DNA of 64,000 bases from Candidatus Acidulodesulfobacterium acidiphilum (GTDB taxonomy: Bacteria > SZUA-79 > Acidulodesulfobacterales > Acidulodesulfobacteraceae). The notes under the pieces are model-generated. The model ran no database searches and was not told where the DNA came from. It saw nothing but the letters and a program-made list of their open reading frames with translations. A program made the position numbers and the translations under genes. Below, in pieces: positions 36,339 to 44,356 of the stretch. The DNA lies in the NCBI GenBank assembly GCA_008534395.1, contig SHMQ01000006.1, positions 1-64,000 on the forward strand, given 5' to 3'. Numbering within the stretch: the stretch's first letter is position 1; each line of letters begins with the position of its first letter.

Positions 36339-36395
36339 AAAATCAAAAAATCTTGGTAGTAAAATCTGACACTTTTTTTCCTAAGGAAATATAAT

Positions 36396-37118
36396 ATGGC
36401 AAACAGCTATAATACTAAAGACGACGTTCCTCTGATAAGGCTTGAAAATATCGGCATGATTTATAAAATAGGCGATATTTCCTATGAAGTACTTAAAGGA
36501 ATAAACCTTACCGTAGAAAACGGGGAATTCGTTTCGATAATGGGCGCATCCGGCTCAGGGAAATCTACTCTAATGAACATATTGGGATGTTTGGATAAAC
36601 CTACTTCCGGAAGCTATTTTCTTGAAGGGAAGGATGTCTCCGGACTTACGCCGGACGAACTTGCCGAAATTAGAAATAAAAAAATAGGCTTCGTATTTCA
36701 GGGTTTTAATCTTATACAAAGGCTTTCTATTATTGAAAACGTTATGCTGCCTCTTTATTATTCGGGCTATCACTCAAAAGACTCCGAAGAAATGGCGCTA
36801 AAAGCTTTAAAACTCGTCGATCTTTCGGAAAAAGGAAATAAATTTCCGAATCAGATATCCGGCGGAGAACAGCAAAGAGTGGCTATAGCAAGAGCCGTAG
36901 TAAACGACGCTCCTATAATAATGGCTGACGAACCTACGGGTAATCTCGACTCCGTAAGAGGGGCGGACGTTATGAATTTTTTTGAAAAAATTAATACTGA
37001 AAGGGGCGCTACTATAATTCTGGTAACGCACGATAAGCATATAGCAGATTATGCAAAAAGACTTATAACGGTAAAAGACGGAATTATTTTGTCTTCGGAA
37101 ACCATAAAAAAAATATGA
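36396..37118 (+). CDS. MacB/LolD-type ABC transporter ATP-binding protein
   Basis: 240 residues. Walker A GASGSGKST, Q-loop FQGFNLIQRLS, signature ISGGEQQRVAIARA and Walker B IIMADEPTGNLD are intact; these are hallmarks of the MacB/LolD group. Its stop overlaps the start of the permease gene by four bases (ATGA), so the two are translationally coupled. It energises mechanotransmission through the MacB-like permease rather than classical transmembrane transport. Confidence 0.93.
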   Translation: MANSYNTKDDVPLIRLENIGMIYKIGDISYEVLKGINLTVENGEFVSIMGASGSGKSTLMNILGCLDKPTSGSYFLEGKDVSGLTPDELAEIRNKKIGFVFQGFNLIQRLSIIENVMLPLYYSGYHSKDSEEMALKALKLVDLSEKGNKFPNQISGGEQQRVAIARAVVNDAPIIMADEPTGNLDSVRGADVMNFFEKINTERGATIILVTHDKHIADYAKRLITVKDGIILSSETIKKI

Positions 37119-38350
37119 AACGAAAACGCGTAAAATTTGCTTTTTTTCTTGACTTGGAATCGGCATATAAAACCCTGTTGAGGAATAAAATAAGGTCGTT
37201 CTTGACGATACTCGGAATTATTATAGGCGTAGGCTCGGTTATCGCAACGATAGGCATCGGACAGGGCGCATCTAAAGCCATTCAGGCATCGATTAACTCG
37301 ATGGGTTCCAATATGCTGATTATACTTCCCGGTTCGTCGTCGCTCGGAGGAATACACAGCGGTTTCGGAGTTCTGCCTACGCTTACGCTGAACGATGCAT
37401 ATGCAATAAGAAAACTTTCTTCGGTTAAAACCGATACCGCAATGCTCGGAATGTCCCAGCAGGTAATATGGAGGGGAAACAACTGGTCAACTTTAATCAA
37501 CGGATCAAACTCTACATTTCCGATAGTAAGGAAATGGCCGGTAGCAAAAGGCGTTTTTTTTACTCACCAGCAGGTTGCTTCAGCGGCTAACGTAGCCGTA
37601 ATAGGAAACACGGCGGCAACCGAACTTTTCGGGCTTATAAATCCCATAGGACACATAATAATTATTCACAGCGTTCCGTTTACCGTTATAGGTCTTTTAT
37701 CTATTAAAGGATTTAACGCTTTCGGACAGGACCAGGACGACACGGTGATTATACCTATAACGACTATGATGGAAAAGATTGCCGGCACGACATGGGTGCA
37801 CGCCATAGCAGTTTCCGCAAAAACTCAGAAAGACACGGTTATTGCCCAGTCTCAAATTACGCGTCTATTAAGGCAAAGACATCATATACCGGTGAATAAA
37901 CCTAACGACTTTTTCGTCAGAAACCTTACCGAAATAGCCCAGGCGGCAAATTCCAGCGCCGCTACTTTTACCATTCTTCTCGCAAGCATTGCCGCAGTAT
38001 CCCTGCTGGTAGGCGGCATAGGCATAATGAACATAATGCTTGTTTCCGTAACCGAAAGAACCAAAGAAATAGGAATAAGAATGGCTATAGGCGCTAAAAA
38101 ATCCGATATCCTTAAACAGTTTCTGATAGAATCGGCCGTTTTAAGCCTTTTCGGCGGACTGCTCGGCATCGGTCTAGGCTTCGGAATTTCAAGCGCAATT
38201 TCCGCTTTCTCTCCCCTTAAAACCGTAGTGACGGCGGAACCTATAATAATCTCAGTCGTATTTTCCCTGTGCGTAGGAATATTTTTCGGCTTTTATCCGG
38301 CCTATAAAGCCTCAAGGATGAATCCCGTAGAAGCATTAAGGTACGAATAG
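37115..38350 (+). CDS. MacB-like ABC transporter permease
   Basis: 411 residues: membrane helix 1 (about 24-46), a large periplasmic MacB_PCD domain, then the FtsX-type domain with three helices. GGIGIMNIMLVSVTERTKEIGIRMAIGAK is the conserved coupling segment (key IGxMNIMLVSVxERTxEIG-R-A-GA). It ends NPVEALRYE. In E. coli ATPase and permease are one MacB chain; here they are separate. It forms a tripartite export system with the adaptor and channel. Its last nine codons are nearly duplicated about 180 bases downstream (38501-38530). Confidence 0.92.
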   Translation: MKRKRVKFAFFLDLESAYKTLLRNKIRSFLTILGIIIGVGSVIATIGIGQGASKAIQASINSMGSNMLIILPGSSSLGGIHSGFGVLPTLTLNDAYAIRKLSSVKTDTAMLGMSQQVIWRGNNWSTLINGSNSTFPIVRKWPVAKGVFFTHQQVASAANVAVIGNTAATELFGLINPIGHIIIIHSVPFTVIGLLSIKGFNAFGQDQDDTVIIPITTMMEKIAGTTWVHAIAVSAKTQKDTVIAQSQITRLLRQRHHIPVNKPNDFFVRNLTEIAQAANSSAATFTILLASIAAVSLLVGGIGIMNIMLVSVTERTKEIGIRMAIGAKKSDILKQFLIESAVLSLFGGLLGIGLGFGISSAISAFSPLKTVVTAEPIIISVVFSLCVGIFFGFYPAYKASRMNPVEALRYE

Positions 38351-38361
38351 ATTTGCCTAGA

Positions 38362-38485
38362 GGAAAAGGTGTCAGATTAATTTTCCGTAAATAACTTTTA
38401 ATAAATACTAGAACAGCATTCAATTATAACAAGTTGCAAATAAAAAACGTTACGTATGCGGAAAATAAAATCTGACACCTTTTCC
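38362..38485. repeat. Family A inverted repeat, copy A3 (longer interior)
   Basis: Left arm GGAAAAGGTGTCAGATTAATTTTCCG, right arm CGGAAAATAAAATCTGACACCTTTTCC, about 70 bases apart: a longer interior than other copies. It starts 12 bases after the permease stop. A fragment CTGACACCTTTTCCT follows at once. Confidence 0.85.
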
Positions 38486-38500
38486 CTGACACCTTTTCCT

Positions 38501-38530
38501 AACCCAGTTGAAGCATTAAGATATAAATAG
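38501..38530 (+). pseudogene. Remnant of a second MacB-like permease C-terminus
   Basis: The ten codons AAC...TAG translate as NPVEALRYK-stop, matching the true permease end NPVEALRYE-stop at 38315-38350 in eight of nine residues, yet differing in several synonymous positions. No upstream coding continues; it abuts the family A repeat. It looks like the last scrap of a tandem or former permease gene, the remainder lost or replaced by the repeat. Confidence 0.6.
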
Positions 38531-38643
38531 TCCTGTAGCCCGCTTTCATATTTTTTATATTTCTGTTATATTAATAAGATAAATATAAAAAATATTTGGA
38601 ATATTATTTCGTATTAATCATATTTTTATATACTGCGCAAAAG

Positions 38644-39294
38644 ATGTTTAAAACTCTAAGAGAAAATATAAATTCGGTTTACGAAAGAGATCCTGCCGCC
38701 AGAAACGCTCTGGAGGTTTTGCTCTGCTACCCGGGGCTTCATGCCGTATATTTTCATAAAATATCGCATTTTTTATGGAAACATAAATTCAGGCTTTTGG
38801 CAAGGCTCGTTTCGCAGGCGGGAAGATTTTTTACGGGAATTGAAATTCATCCCGGCGCAAAAATAGGCAGAAGATTTTTTATAGACCACGGCATGGGAGT
38901 CGTAATAGGCGAAACCGCTGAAATAGGAGACGACGTTACTATTTATCACGGCGTTACGCTTGGCGGGACAAGCTGGAAAAAGGAAAAAAGGCATCCTACC
39001 GTAGGGGACAGGGTGATAATAGGCACGGGAGCAAAAATACTAGGCCCTTTAACTATAGGGCACGACTCTAAAGTAGGGGCCAATTCGGTGGTCGTCAACG
39101 AAGTTCCTGCTCATTCTACGGTAGTCGGAATACCGGCGAAATCGACGAAGCGGGACGAATCGGAAGTTCACGACAATATAGACCTTGAACATAACAGACT
39201 TTTTGACCCCGCTTTTTACGAGATATCGCTTTTAAAATCAAAAATATCCGAGCTTGAAAACAGGATAAAAGAGATTGAGGCATCTAAAAAATAA
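38644..39294 (+). CDS. cysE: Serine O-acetyltransferase (CysE)
   Basis: 216 residues from the ATG at 38644. An N-terminal helical domain is followed by hexapeptide repeats of a left-handed beta-helix with the catalytic segment [20 protein letters not shown] and YHGVTLGGT. It makes O-acetylserine, the cysteine precursor. A TTG at 38596 in the same frame would add 16 hydrophobic residues not seen in the family; I reject it. The gene is followed after two bases by an Rrf2 regulator and then a cysteine desulfurase: a cysteine-supply/sulfur-transfer group. Confidence 0.94.
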   Translation: MFKTLRENINSVYERDPAARNALEVLLCYPGLHAVYFHKISHFLWKHKFRLLARLVSQAGRFFTGIEIHPGAKIGRRFFIDHGMGVVIGETAEIGDDVTIYHGVTLGGTSWKKEKRHPTVGDRVIIGTGAKILGPLTIGHDSKVGANSVVVNEVPAHSTVVGIPAKSTKRDESEVHDNIDLEHNRLFDPAFYEISLLKSKISELENRIKEIEASKK

Positions 39295-39296
39295 AA

Positions 39297-39761
39297 ATGA
39301 AACTTTCTTCTAAAGGTCAATACGCCGTAAGGGCGCTGATATATCTGTCGTATAATTCAAAGGACAACTCGGTTCCTGTAAGTTTAAAGGATATTGCCGC
39401 AGGAGAATATATTTCCCTGCACTATTTGGAACAGATATTTTTTACTTTAAAAAAAGCCGGTATAGTAAGAAGTTTAAGAGGTCCGAACGGCGGTTATCTG
39501 CTTAATAAAAAACCTTCGGAGCTATTTATCGGAGATATAATAGAATCGGTAGAGCCGATAGAAATTACAAGCTGCATAAGCAAATCTAAAGCAAAAAAAG
39601 AATGCGGCAGAAAATCGTTTTGTTTAGCTTTCGATATGTGGAATTCCGTATCGAAGAAAATCACCGAATTACTTAATTCCATAACTATACAAGACGTAAT
39701 AGACGAATACAAACAAAAACTGTCATCATCTAATACATCTAATACATCTAATAGAACATAG
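39297..39761 (+). CDS. Rrf2-family transcriptional regulator (IscR/CymR-like)
   Basis: 154 residues. An N-terminal winged helix-turn-helix (MKLSSKGQYAVRALIYLS; LHYLEQIFFTLKKAGIVRSLRGPNGGYLL) is followed by a segment with three cysteines spaced C-x9-C-x5-C (CISKSKAKKECGRKSFC), the position where IscR binds a 2Fe-2S cluster. It probably senses Fe-S status or cysteine supply and controls the cysE-rrf2-desulfurase unit. The C-terminal codons include a ninefold-base tandem repeat (ACATCTAAT three times) encoding SNT-SNT-SNR, a hint of slippage. Confidence 0.88.
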   Translation: MKLSSKGQYAVRALIYLSYNSKDNSVPVSLKDIAAGEYISLHYLEQIFFTLKKAGIVRSLRGPNGGYLLNKKPSELFIGDIIESVEPIEITSCISKSKAKKECGRKSFCLAFDMWNSVSKKITELLNSITIQDVIDEYKQKLSSSNTSNTSNRT

Positions 39762-39783
39762 TGCCAGAATTCAATTCCGGCAC
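39761..39783. repeat. Family B palindrome, copy B4
   Basis: GTGCC and GGCAC arms around the exact core GAATTCAATTC; one A-C mismatch on the plus strand is G-U in minus-strand RNA. It begins at the last base of the Rrf2 stop codon and is followed by a CCGTAACAAAATAGAAAA tail reminiscent of the tails at B6 and B7. Confidence 0.7.
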
Positions 39784-39828
39784 CGTAACAAAATAGAAAA
39801 TAGCGCCAAAATTAAATAACGGAAATAT

Positions 39829-40995
39829 ATGCCGAGAATTTATTTAGATTATAATGCGACTACTCCGGTGGACACTGCGGTTCTTGAAGAAGTAGTAAAT
39901 ACCCTTAAAAATTATCAGGGCAATCCGTCTTCGGTTTATGAAGAAGGACGCGCCGCAAGAATACTGATAGAAGACTCCCGCGATTTAGTCAAATCTTTTC
40001 TGGATGCCGGAAATTCAGGAGAAGTTATTTTTACGTCTTCGGGTTCGGAATCCATTAACCTTGCGATAACGGGTTCCGTTTACGCTTATATGAAAAACAA
40101 TAAAAAAAAAGTTCCGCATATTATAACTTCCACTGTTGAACACCATGCTGTATTAAACACCTTTAAATTTTTGGAATCTATAGGCATAGAAACTACTTAT
40201 GTCGGAGTAAACGAATTCGGCATGATCGATATCGAGGAAATAACCGGAGCTATAAGGGAAAATACCTCGTTGGTTTCTATTATGGGGGCAAATAACGAAA
40301 CCGGTACGCTTTTCCCGATTAAACAAATTTTTGAAGAAGTTAAAAAAATTAAGGAAGACGTTATCTGCCACAGCGACTTAGTTCAAGTTATAGGCAAAGC
40401 GCATTTCAGCTTAAAAGACGTTCCTTTGGATATGTGCAGTTTTTCGGGACATAAATTTTATGCTTTAAAAGGATGCGGCGCTCTATATGTAAAAAAGGGG
40501 GTAAATATAGAGCCTATTATCCACGGCGGTCATCAGGAGCGAGGCTTAAGAGCCGGTACGGAAAATATAGCGGGTATAGTTTCTATAGCGAAAGGCATGA
40601 GCATATTAAAAAATATCATGAACGAAGAAGCGGCGAGAATTAATTCGCTTGGAAGCATTTTTCACGACAAACTTTTTTACGGCATAGAAGGCATAAAGCT
40701 TAACGGAAATCCCGTAAACAGGCTGAAAAATACCTTGAATGTTTCTTTTGACGGCGTCAAATCTGAAACCCTTCTGTTTAATCTCGACCTTTACGGAATA
40801 AGCGCTTCAGCCGGTTCCGCCTGCAATGCCGGAACGGTTTCGCTGTCTCACGTATTAAAGGCTCACGGATACGACGCAAAAAGAATAGAATCGGCTATAA
40901 GATTCAGCATAGGAAGATATACTACGGAAGACGATATAGATTATGCCGTAAGCGCTATTAAAAAGGGCGTGTTAAAATTGCGGACGGGCAGTTGA
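39829..40995 (+). CDS. iscS: Cysteine desulfurase (NifS/IscS type)
   Basis: 388 residues, PLP enzyme of aminotransferase class V. Features: start IYLDYNATTPVD, the PLP lysine in CSFSGHKFYALKG, and the catalytic cysteine loop SAGSACNAGTVSLSHVL. It removes sulfur from cysteine as an enzyme-bound persulfide for Fe-S clusters and for thiolation of tRNA. With the regulator and cysE upstream and mnmA downstream, it likely serves both. I cannot decide between IscS and NifS by sequence alone. No iscU follows in this window. Confidence 0.93.
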   Translation: MPRIYLDYNATTPVDTAVLEEVVNTLKNYQGNPSSVYEEGRAARILIEDSRDLVKSFLDAGNSGEVIFTSSGSESINLAITGSVYAYMKNNKKKVPHIITSTVEHHAVLNTFKFLESIGIETTYVGVNEFGMIDIEEITGAIRENTSLVSIMGANNETGTLFPIKQIFEEVKKIKEDVICHSDLVQVIGKAHFSLKDVPLDMCSFSGHKFYALKGCGALYVKKGVNIEPIIHGGHQERGLRAGTENIAGIVSIAKGMSILKNIMNEEAARINSLGSIFHDKLFYGIEGIKLNGNPVNRLKNTLNVSFDGVKSETLLFNLDLYGISASAGSACNAGTVSLSHVLKAHGYDAKRIESAIRFSIGRYTTEDDIDYAVSAIKKGVLKLRTGS

Positions 40996-41043
40996 TTTCA
41001 AAGTATATTTTCATCCTGCAATAGAACAAAAACCTATTGAATG

Positions 41044-41052
41044 TGTTATAAT
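41044..41052 (+). promoter_or_regulatory. Extended -10 promoter motif ahead of mnmA
   Basis: TGTTATAAT fits the extended -10 consensus TGnTATAAT exactly. No good -35 is present, as is usual for extended -10 promoters. The same nonamer is in the second composite element on the minus strand at 58640-58648. A hairpin (A4) lies between this motif and mnmA. Confidence 0.45.
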
Positions 41053-41070
41053 GACTATAAAACTGTCCAT

Positions 41071-41197
41071 GAAAAAGGTGTCAGATTTTATTTTATGCAT
41101 GAAAAATGAAAAAGGTGTCAGATTTTATTTTACGTAAACGAAAAGAGGCAATTAACGATAAAAGATTTTGCGTAAAATTAATCTGACACCTTTTTCA
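41071..41197. repeat. Family A inverted repeat, copy A4, with a duplicated left half
   Basis: The full hairpin is 41107-41197 (arms GAAAAAGGTGTCAGATT... / ...AATCTGACACCTTTTTC). A second left arm, GAAAAAGGTGTCAGATTTT..ATGCAT, lies directly before it at 41071-41100. The interior matches A2. It lies 76 bases after the desulfurase stop and 33 before mnmA. Confidence 0.88.
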
Positions 41198-41229
41198 CAA
41201 TGCAGGATTAAATATGTATTTATATTATT

Positions 41230-42318
41230 ATGCTTATTAAATCCAATAAAACCGTCGCAGTAGCAATGTCGGGCGGCGTCGACAGCTCGGTAAGCGCTAT
41301 AATTCTTAAAAAAAGGGGCTACTCGGTAATCGGCGTTTCTATGCATCTCGTTTCGGAAGATGCGTCCTCCGGAACTTTAAAAACCTGTTGCAGCACGGAC
41401 GATATAATTTCGGCAAAAAGGGTTTGCGTAAAACTCGGTATACCCCATTTCGTCGTAAATCTAGAAAATGAATTTAAAACCGAAGTAATAGACCGGTTCG
41501 TCACGGAATATTTAAACGGAAAAACGCCTAATCCCTGTATCGTATGCAACTGCGTTATGAAGTTTGACCTGCTGATTAAAAGAGCAAAAGAACTCGGCGC
41601 AGATTTTCTGGCTACGGGACATTATGCAAGAATAACGGCAGATACGGACGGACGCTATTTTCTCCTTAAATCTAAAGATTTATCTAAGGACCAGTCTTAC
41701 GTTCTTTACGGCCTTTCGCAGGAAAACCTTAAAAGCATAATGTTTCCGGTAGGCAATATGAATAAAATGCAGACGCGCAGGATAGCTTCGAATGCCGGAT
41801 TTACCGATATTTCCGGCAAAAAAGACAGCGTAGAAATATGCTTCGTTCCGGATAAAGATTATGCAGGATTCATTAAAAAGCATTCGGCGATATGCTTAAA
41901 AAAGGGGGTTATTAAAAATTTAAGAGGGGAAATAATAGGGGAACATAGCGGTATTTTTAACTACACCGTAGGGCAGAGGAAAAGGCTCGGAGTTTCTTCT
42001 AAAAATCCTCTATACGTAGTTAATATTTCGGCGGAAAATAATGAAATTTTCGTCGGAAATATGGAAGACTGTATGTCCGATTCTTTGACGGTTAAAAATT
42101 TTAATTTTATTAACCCCGAATATAAAAACTTGCTCGAAGAGATAAAAACCTCCGTAAAGATAAGATATTCTTCGCCTGATTATAGATGTAAAGCCCGTAT
42201 TTTAGAAGACGGCTCCGTAAAAATAAAATTCGGCGAAAAAGTTAAATTTATAACTCCGGGACAGTCCGCCGTACTTTATTCCGGAATTAAAGTTATAGGC
42301 GGCGGAATTATAGAATAA
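41230..42318 (+). CDS. mnmA: tRNA-specific 2-thiouridylase MnmA
   Basis: 362 residues. The ATP-pyrophosphatase P-loop is MSGGVDSSVSAI, the first catalytic cysteine is in TPNPCIVCN and the second in EICFVPDKDY; the C-terminal domain ends in a beta-barrel (GQSAVLYSG). It thiolates U34 of Lys, Glu and Gln tRNAs, taking sulfur from a cysteine desulfurase, encoded just upstream. The gene starts a run with mtaB, rnc and der at short spacing. It is preceded by the composite repeat element. Confidence 0.96.
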   Translation: MLIKSNKTVAVAMSGGVDSSVSAIILKKRGYSVIGVSMHLVSEDASSGTLKTCCSTDDIISAKRVCVKLGIPHFVVNLENEFKTEVIDRFVTEYLNGKTPNPCIVCNCVMKFDLLIKRAKELGADFLATGHYARITADTDGRYFLLKSKDLSKDQSYVLYGLSQENLKSIMFPVGNMNKMQTRRIASNAGFTDISGKKDSVEICFVPDKDYAGFIKKHSAICLKKGVIKNLRGEIIGEHSGIFNYTVGQRKRLGVSSKNPLYVVNISAENNEIFVGNMEDCMSDSLTVKNFNFINPEYKNLLEEIKTSVKIRYSSPDYRCKARILEDGSVKIKFGEKVKFITPGQSAVLYSGIKVIGGGIIE

Positions 42319-42340
42319 TAAATTAAAATATACGAAAAAC

Positions 42341-43660
42341 ATGACCATAACGGAAAATATAATTGCGGAACTGTTCGGGAAAGAAAATCTGCACGGCAAA
42401 AAGGAAACCGTTAAATGCGCCGTCGTTTCTTCGGGATGCAAACTTAACCAGTTTGAATCAGGCCAGCTTTCCGAAATATTTAAACGGTTTAATATTTCCG
42501 CCGCAGAATACGGCGAACCGGAAATCGACGTCTTTTTGATAAATACCTGTACCGTTACGGACAAAGCGGATATTGAAACCGAAAGAACCGTAAGAAAAAT
42601 TAAAAAACGCTATCCCGAAAGCCGTTTGATTATTACCGGATGTTCGGTTCAGATTAATAAAAACAGATTTTTGGACATCGACGGTTTAAAACTTATGGAT
42701 AACGCAAAAAAAGCCGAGCTTATAAAAAATTCTGCAGACGAATTTCCGAATTCGGTTTTTAATCAAAAACGAACCAGACCTTATTTGAAAATTCAGGAAG
42801 GCTGCGAACTTGAATGTTCTTACTGCATAATACCCAAAGCAAGACCCGTCAAATGGTCGCTGGGCATAAAAAAAGTTTTGCGTTATATAGAAGAATTCGA
42901 CAGACAAGGTTTTAGCGAAATAATATTAACCGGAGTAAATATAGGCTCGTATAAAGACAAAAAATCCGGCTCCGGATTAAAAGAACTGCTTATTGCCGCA
43001 GAAGAGCTAAAAAACGGGGTCAAAATAAGGATTAGCTCCATAGACCCTATATACATAGACGACGAAATGATTAAAATTTTTGCGGATTCTAGAAAAATCA
43101 GAAATCATTTTCATATACCTCTCCAAAGCGCTTCCAACCGAATACTTAAGCTAATGAAAAGAAATTATTCTTTTAACGACTATTTAAAAATTACGGAAAA
43201 AATTTGCGAATCGGTACCGGATGCCGCGATAGGAACGGACATAATAAGCGGCTTTCCGGGTGAAACCGAAAACGATTTTTACGAAACGATGGAAAATATT
43301 GAAAAATTGCCTATCTATTATATACATGCTTTTTCTTATTCCGACAGAGAAGGAACTGTATCTTATTTTTTAAAACCTAAAATTAAAGAGACTGAAATTA
43401 AAAGAAGAACCGGCATAATAAGAGAAATTTCTCTCAAAAAAAAAATAAAATTTCATAATAAATTTCGCGGTAAAACTTTAGAATTTCTCAGCCTTACAGA
43501 CGATAAAGCGATAAGTTCGAATTATATTAAAGCAAAAATATCGGGGAATCCTAAATTAACTCAAGGAACGGAATTTAAAGGAAAAATTATAAATATAGGC
43601 GGACGCGTTAGGAAAGACGAGGTTTCGGAAGTAACAGTAGAAATTGAAGCTTTTATATAA
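42341..43660 (+). CDS. mtaB: tRNA N6-threonylcarbamoyladenosine methylthiotransferase MtaB
   Basis: 439 residues. UPF0004 domain with three cysteines (SSGCKLNQFESG, INTCTVTDKAD, TGCSVQIN), radical SAM motif CELECSYCIIPKARP, and a C-terminal TRAM-like region. The GCKxNQ-ES start places it with MtaB rather than MiaB or RimO. It converts t6A37 to ms2t6A37 in tRNAs. It lies 22 bases after mnmA and 3 before rnc. Confidence 0.92.
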   Translation: MTITENIIAELFGKENLHGKKETVKCAVVSSGCKLNQFESGQLSEIFKRFNISAAEYGEPEIDVFLINTCTVTDKADIETERTVRKIKKRYPESRLIITGCSVQINKNRFLDIDGLKLMDNAKKAELIKNSADEFPNSVFNQKRTRPYLKIQEGCELECSYCIIPKARPVKWSLGIKKVLRYIEEFDRQGFSEIILTGVNIGSYKDKKSGSGLKELLIAAEELKNGVKIRISSIDPIYIDDEMIKIFADSRKIRNHFHIPLQSASNRILKLMKRNYSFNDYLKITEKICESVPDAAIGTDIISGFPGETENDFYETMENIEKLPIYYIHAFSYSDREGTVSYFLKPKIKETEIKRRTGIIREISLKKKIKFHNKFRGKTLEFLSLTDDKAISSNYIKAKISGNPKLTQGTEFKGKIINIGGRVRKDEVSEVTVEIEAFI

Positions 43661-43663
43661 GAA

Positions 43664-44356
43664 ATGGATTATAATATCATTGAAAAAAGAATAGGATATT
43701 CGTTTAAGGACAGGTCGTTAATAAACCTTGCTTTTACGCATAAATCCGTAAGCGCCGAGAAAAACTATGAAAGATTGGAATTTCTCGGCGATGCGGTTAT
43801 AGGCGCTATAGTAACGGAATATCTTTATAAAAATTACATAAATTTAAACGAGGGAGAACTTTCCAAATATCGGGCGTCGCTCGTAAGACTGGATGCTCTT
43901 TATAATATAGCTCAAAATATTAAGATTTCCGAGTTTATAATTAAAGAACGCGATAACGGCGCCGCAGAGTTAAAAGCTAAAAATAAAAGAATAATCGGCA
44001 ATGTTTACGAAGCCGTGATCGGAGCGGTATTTCTCGACTCATCCTTTGAAAAAACAAAAGAAATACTTATAAAACATATTTTAAAAGTTACTCCGGATAT
44101 CGATGAAGAAATCTTAAAAAATTCAGATTTTAAAACCGAGCTTCAGGAGATGGTTCAAAAAGAAACGGGCAGAACGCCGCGATATTTTACTATTAACAAA
44201 GAAGGTCCAGACCACAATGCCGTTTTTACGATATGCGTTAAAATAGACGACGAGATTTTTGCTTTAGGGCGCGGCAATACAAAAAAAGATGCTGAACAAA
44301 ACGGAGCCAAAATTGCAATTAAGAAATTTATGGAGAAACTAAATGATAAAAAGTAA
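43664..44356 (+). CDS. rnc: Ribonuclease III
   Basis: 230 residues. The signature ERLEFLGDAVIGAIV and VYEAVIGAVFLDS carry the acidic catalytic residues, and the C-terminal dsRNA-binding domain runs DFKTELQEMVQKETGRTP to AIKKFMEKL. It processes rRNA precursors and double-stranded RNA. Its stop overlaps the start of der by 14 bases. Confidence 0.96.
   Translation: MDYNIIEKRIGYSFKDRSLINLAFTHKSVSAEKNYERLEFLGDAVIGAIVTEYLYKNYINLNEGELSKYRASLVRLDALYNIAQNIKISEFIIKERDNGAAELKAKNKRIIGNVYEAVIGAVFLDSSFEKTKEILIKHILKVTPDIDEEILKNSDFKTELQEMVQKETGRTPRYFTINKEGPDHNAVFTICVKIDDEIFALGRGNTKKDAEQNGAKIAIKKFMEKLNDKK

Larger units (their letters stand above)
41004..41213 (+). repeat. Long composite element (copy 1) enclosing family A, upstream of mnmA
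   Basis: Outer ends CATCCTGCAATAGAAC (from about 41012) and ATGCAGGATTAAA (to 41213) are imperfect inverted repeats. Between them is a stretch with TGTTATAATGACTATAAAAC, then the family A hairpin. The same sequence occurs in reverse orientation at about 58510-58690, with matching order ends, TGTTATAATGA and hairpin. Both copies are oriented the same way toward the next gene. Confidence 0.7.

Noticed and set aside
38596-38643. TTG start for CysE
   Set aside because: It adds a hydrophobic stretch not found in CysE; ATG at 38644 starts the conserved N-terminus.
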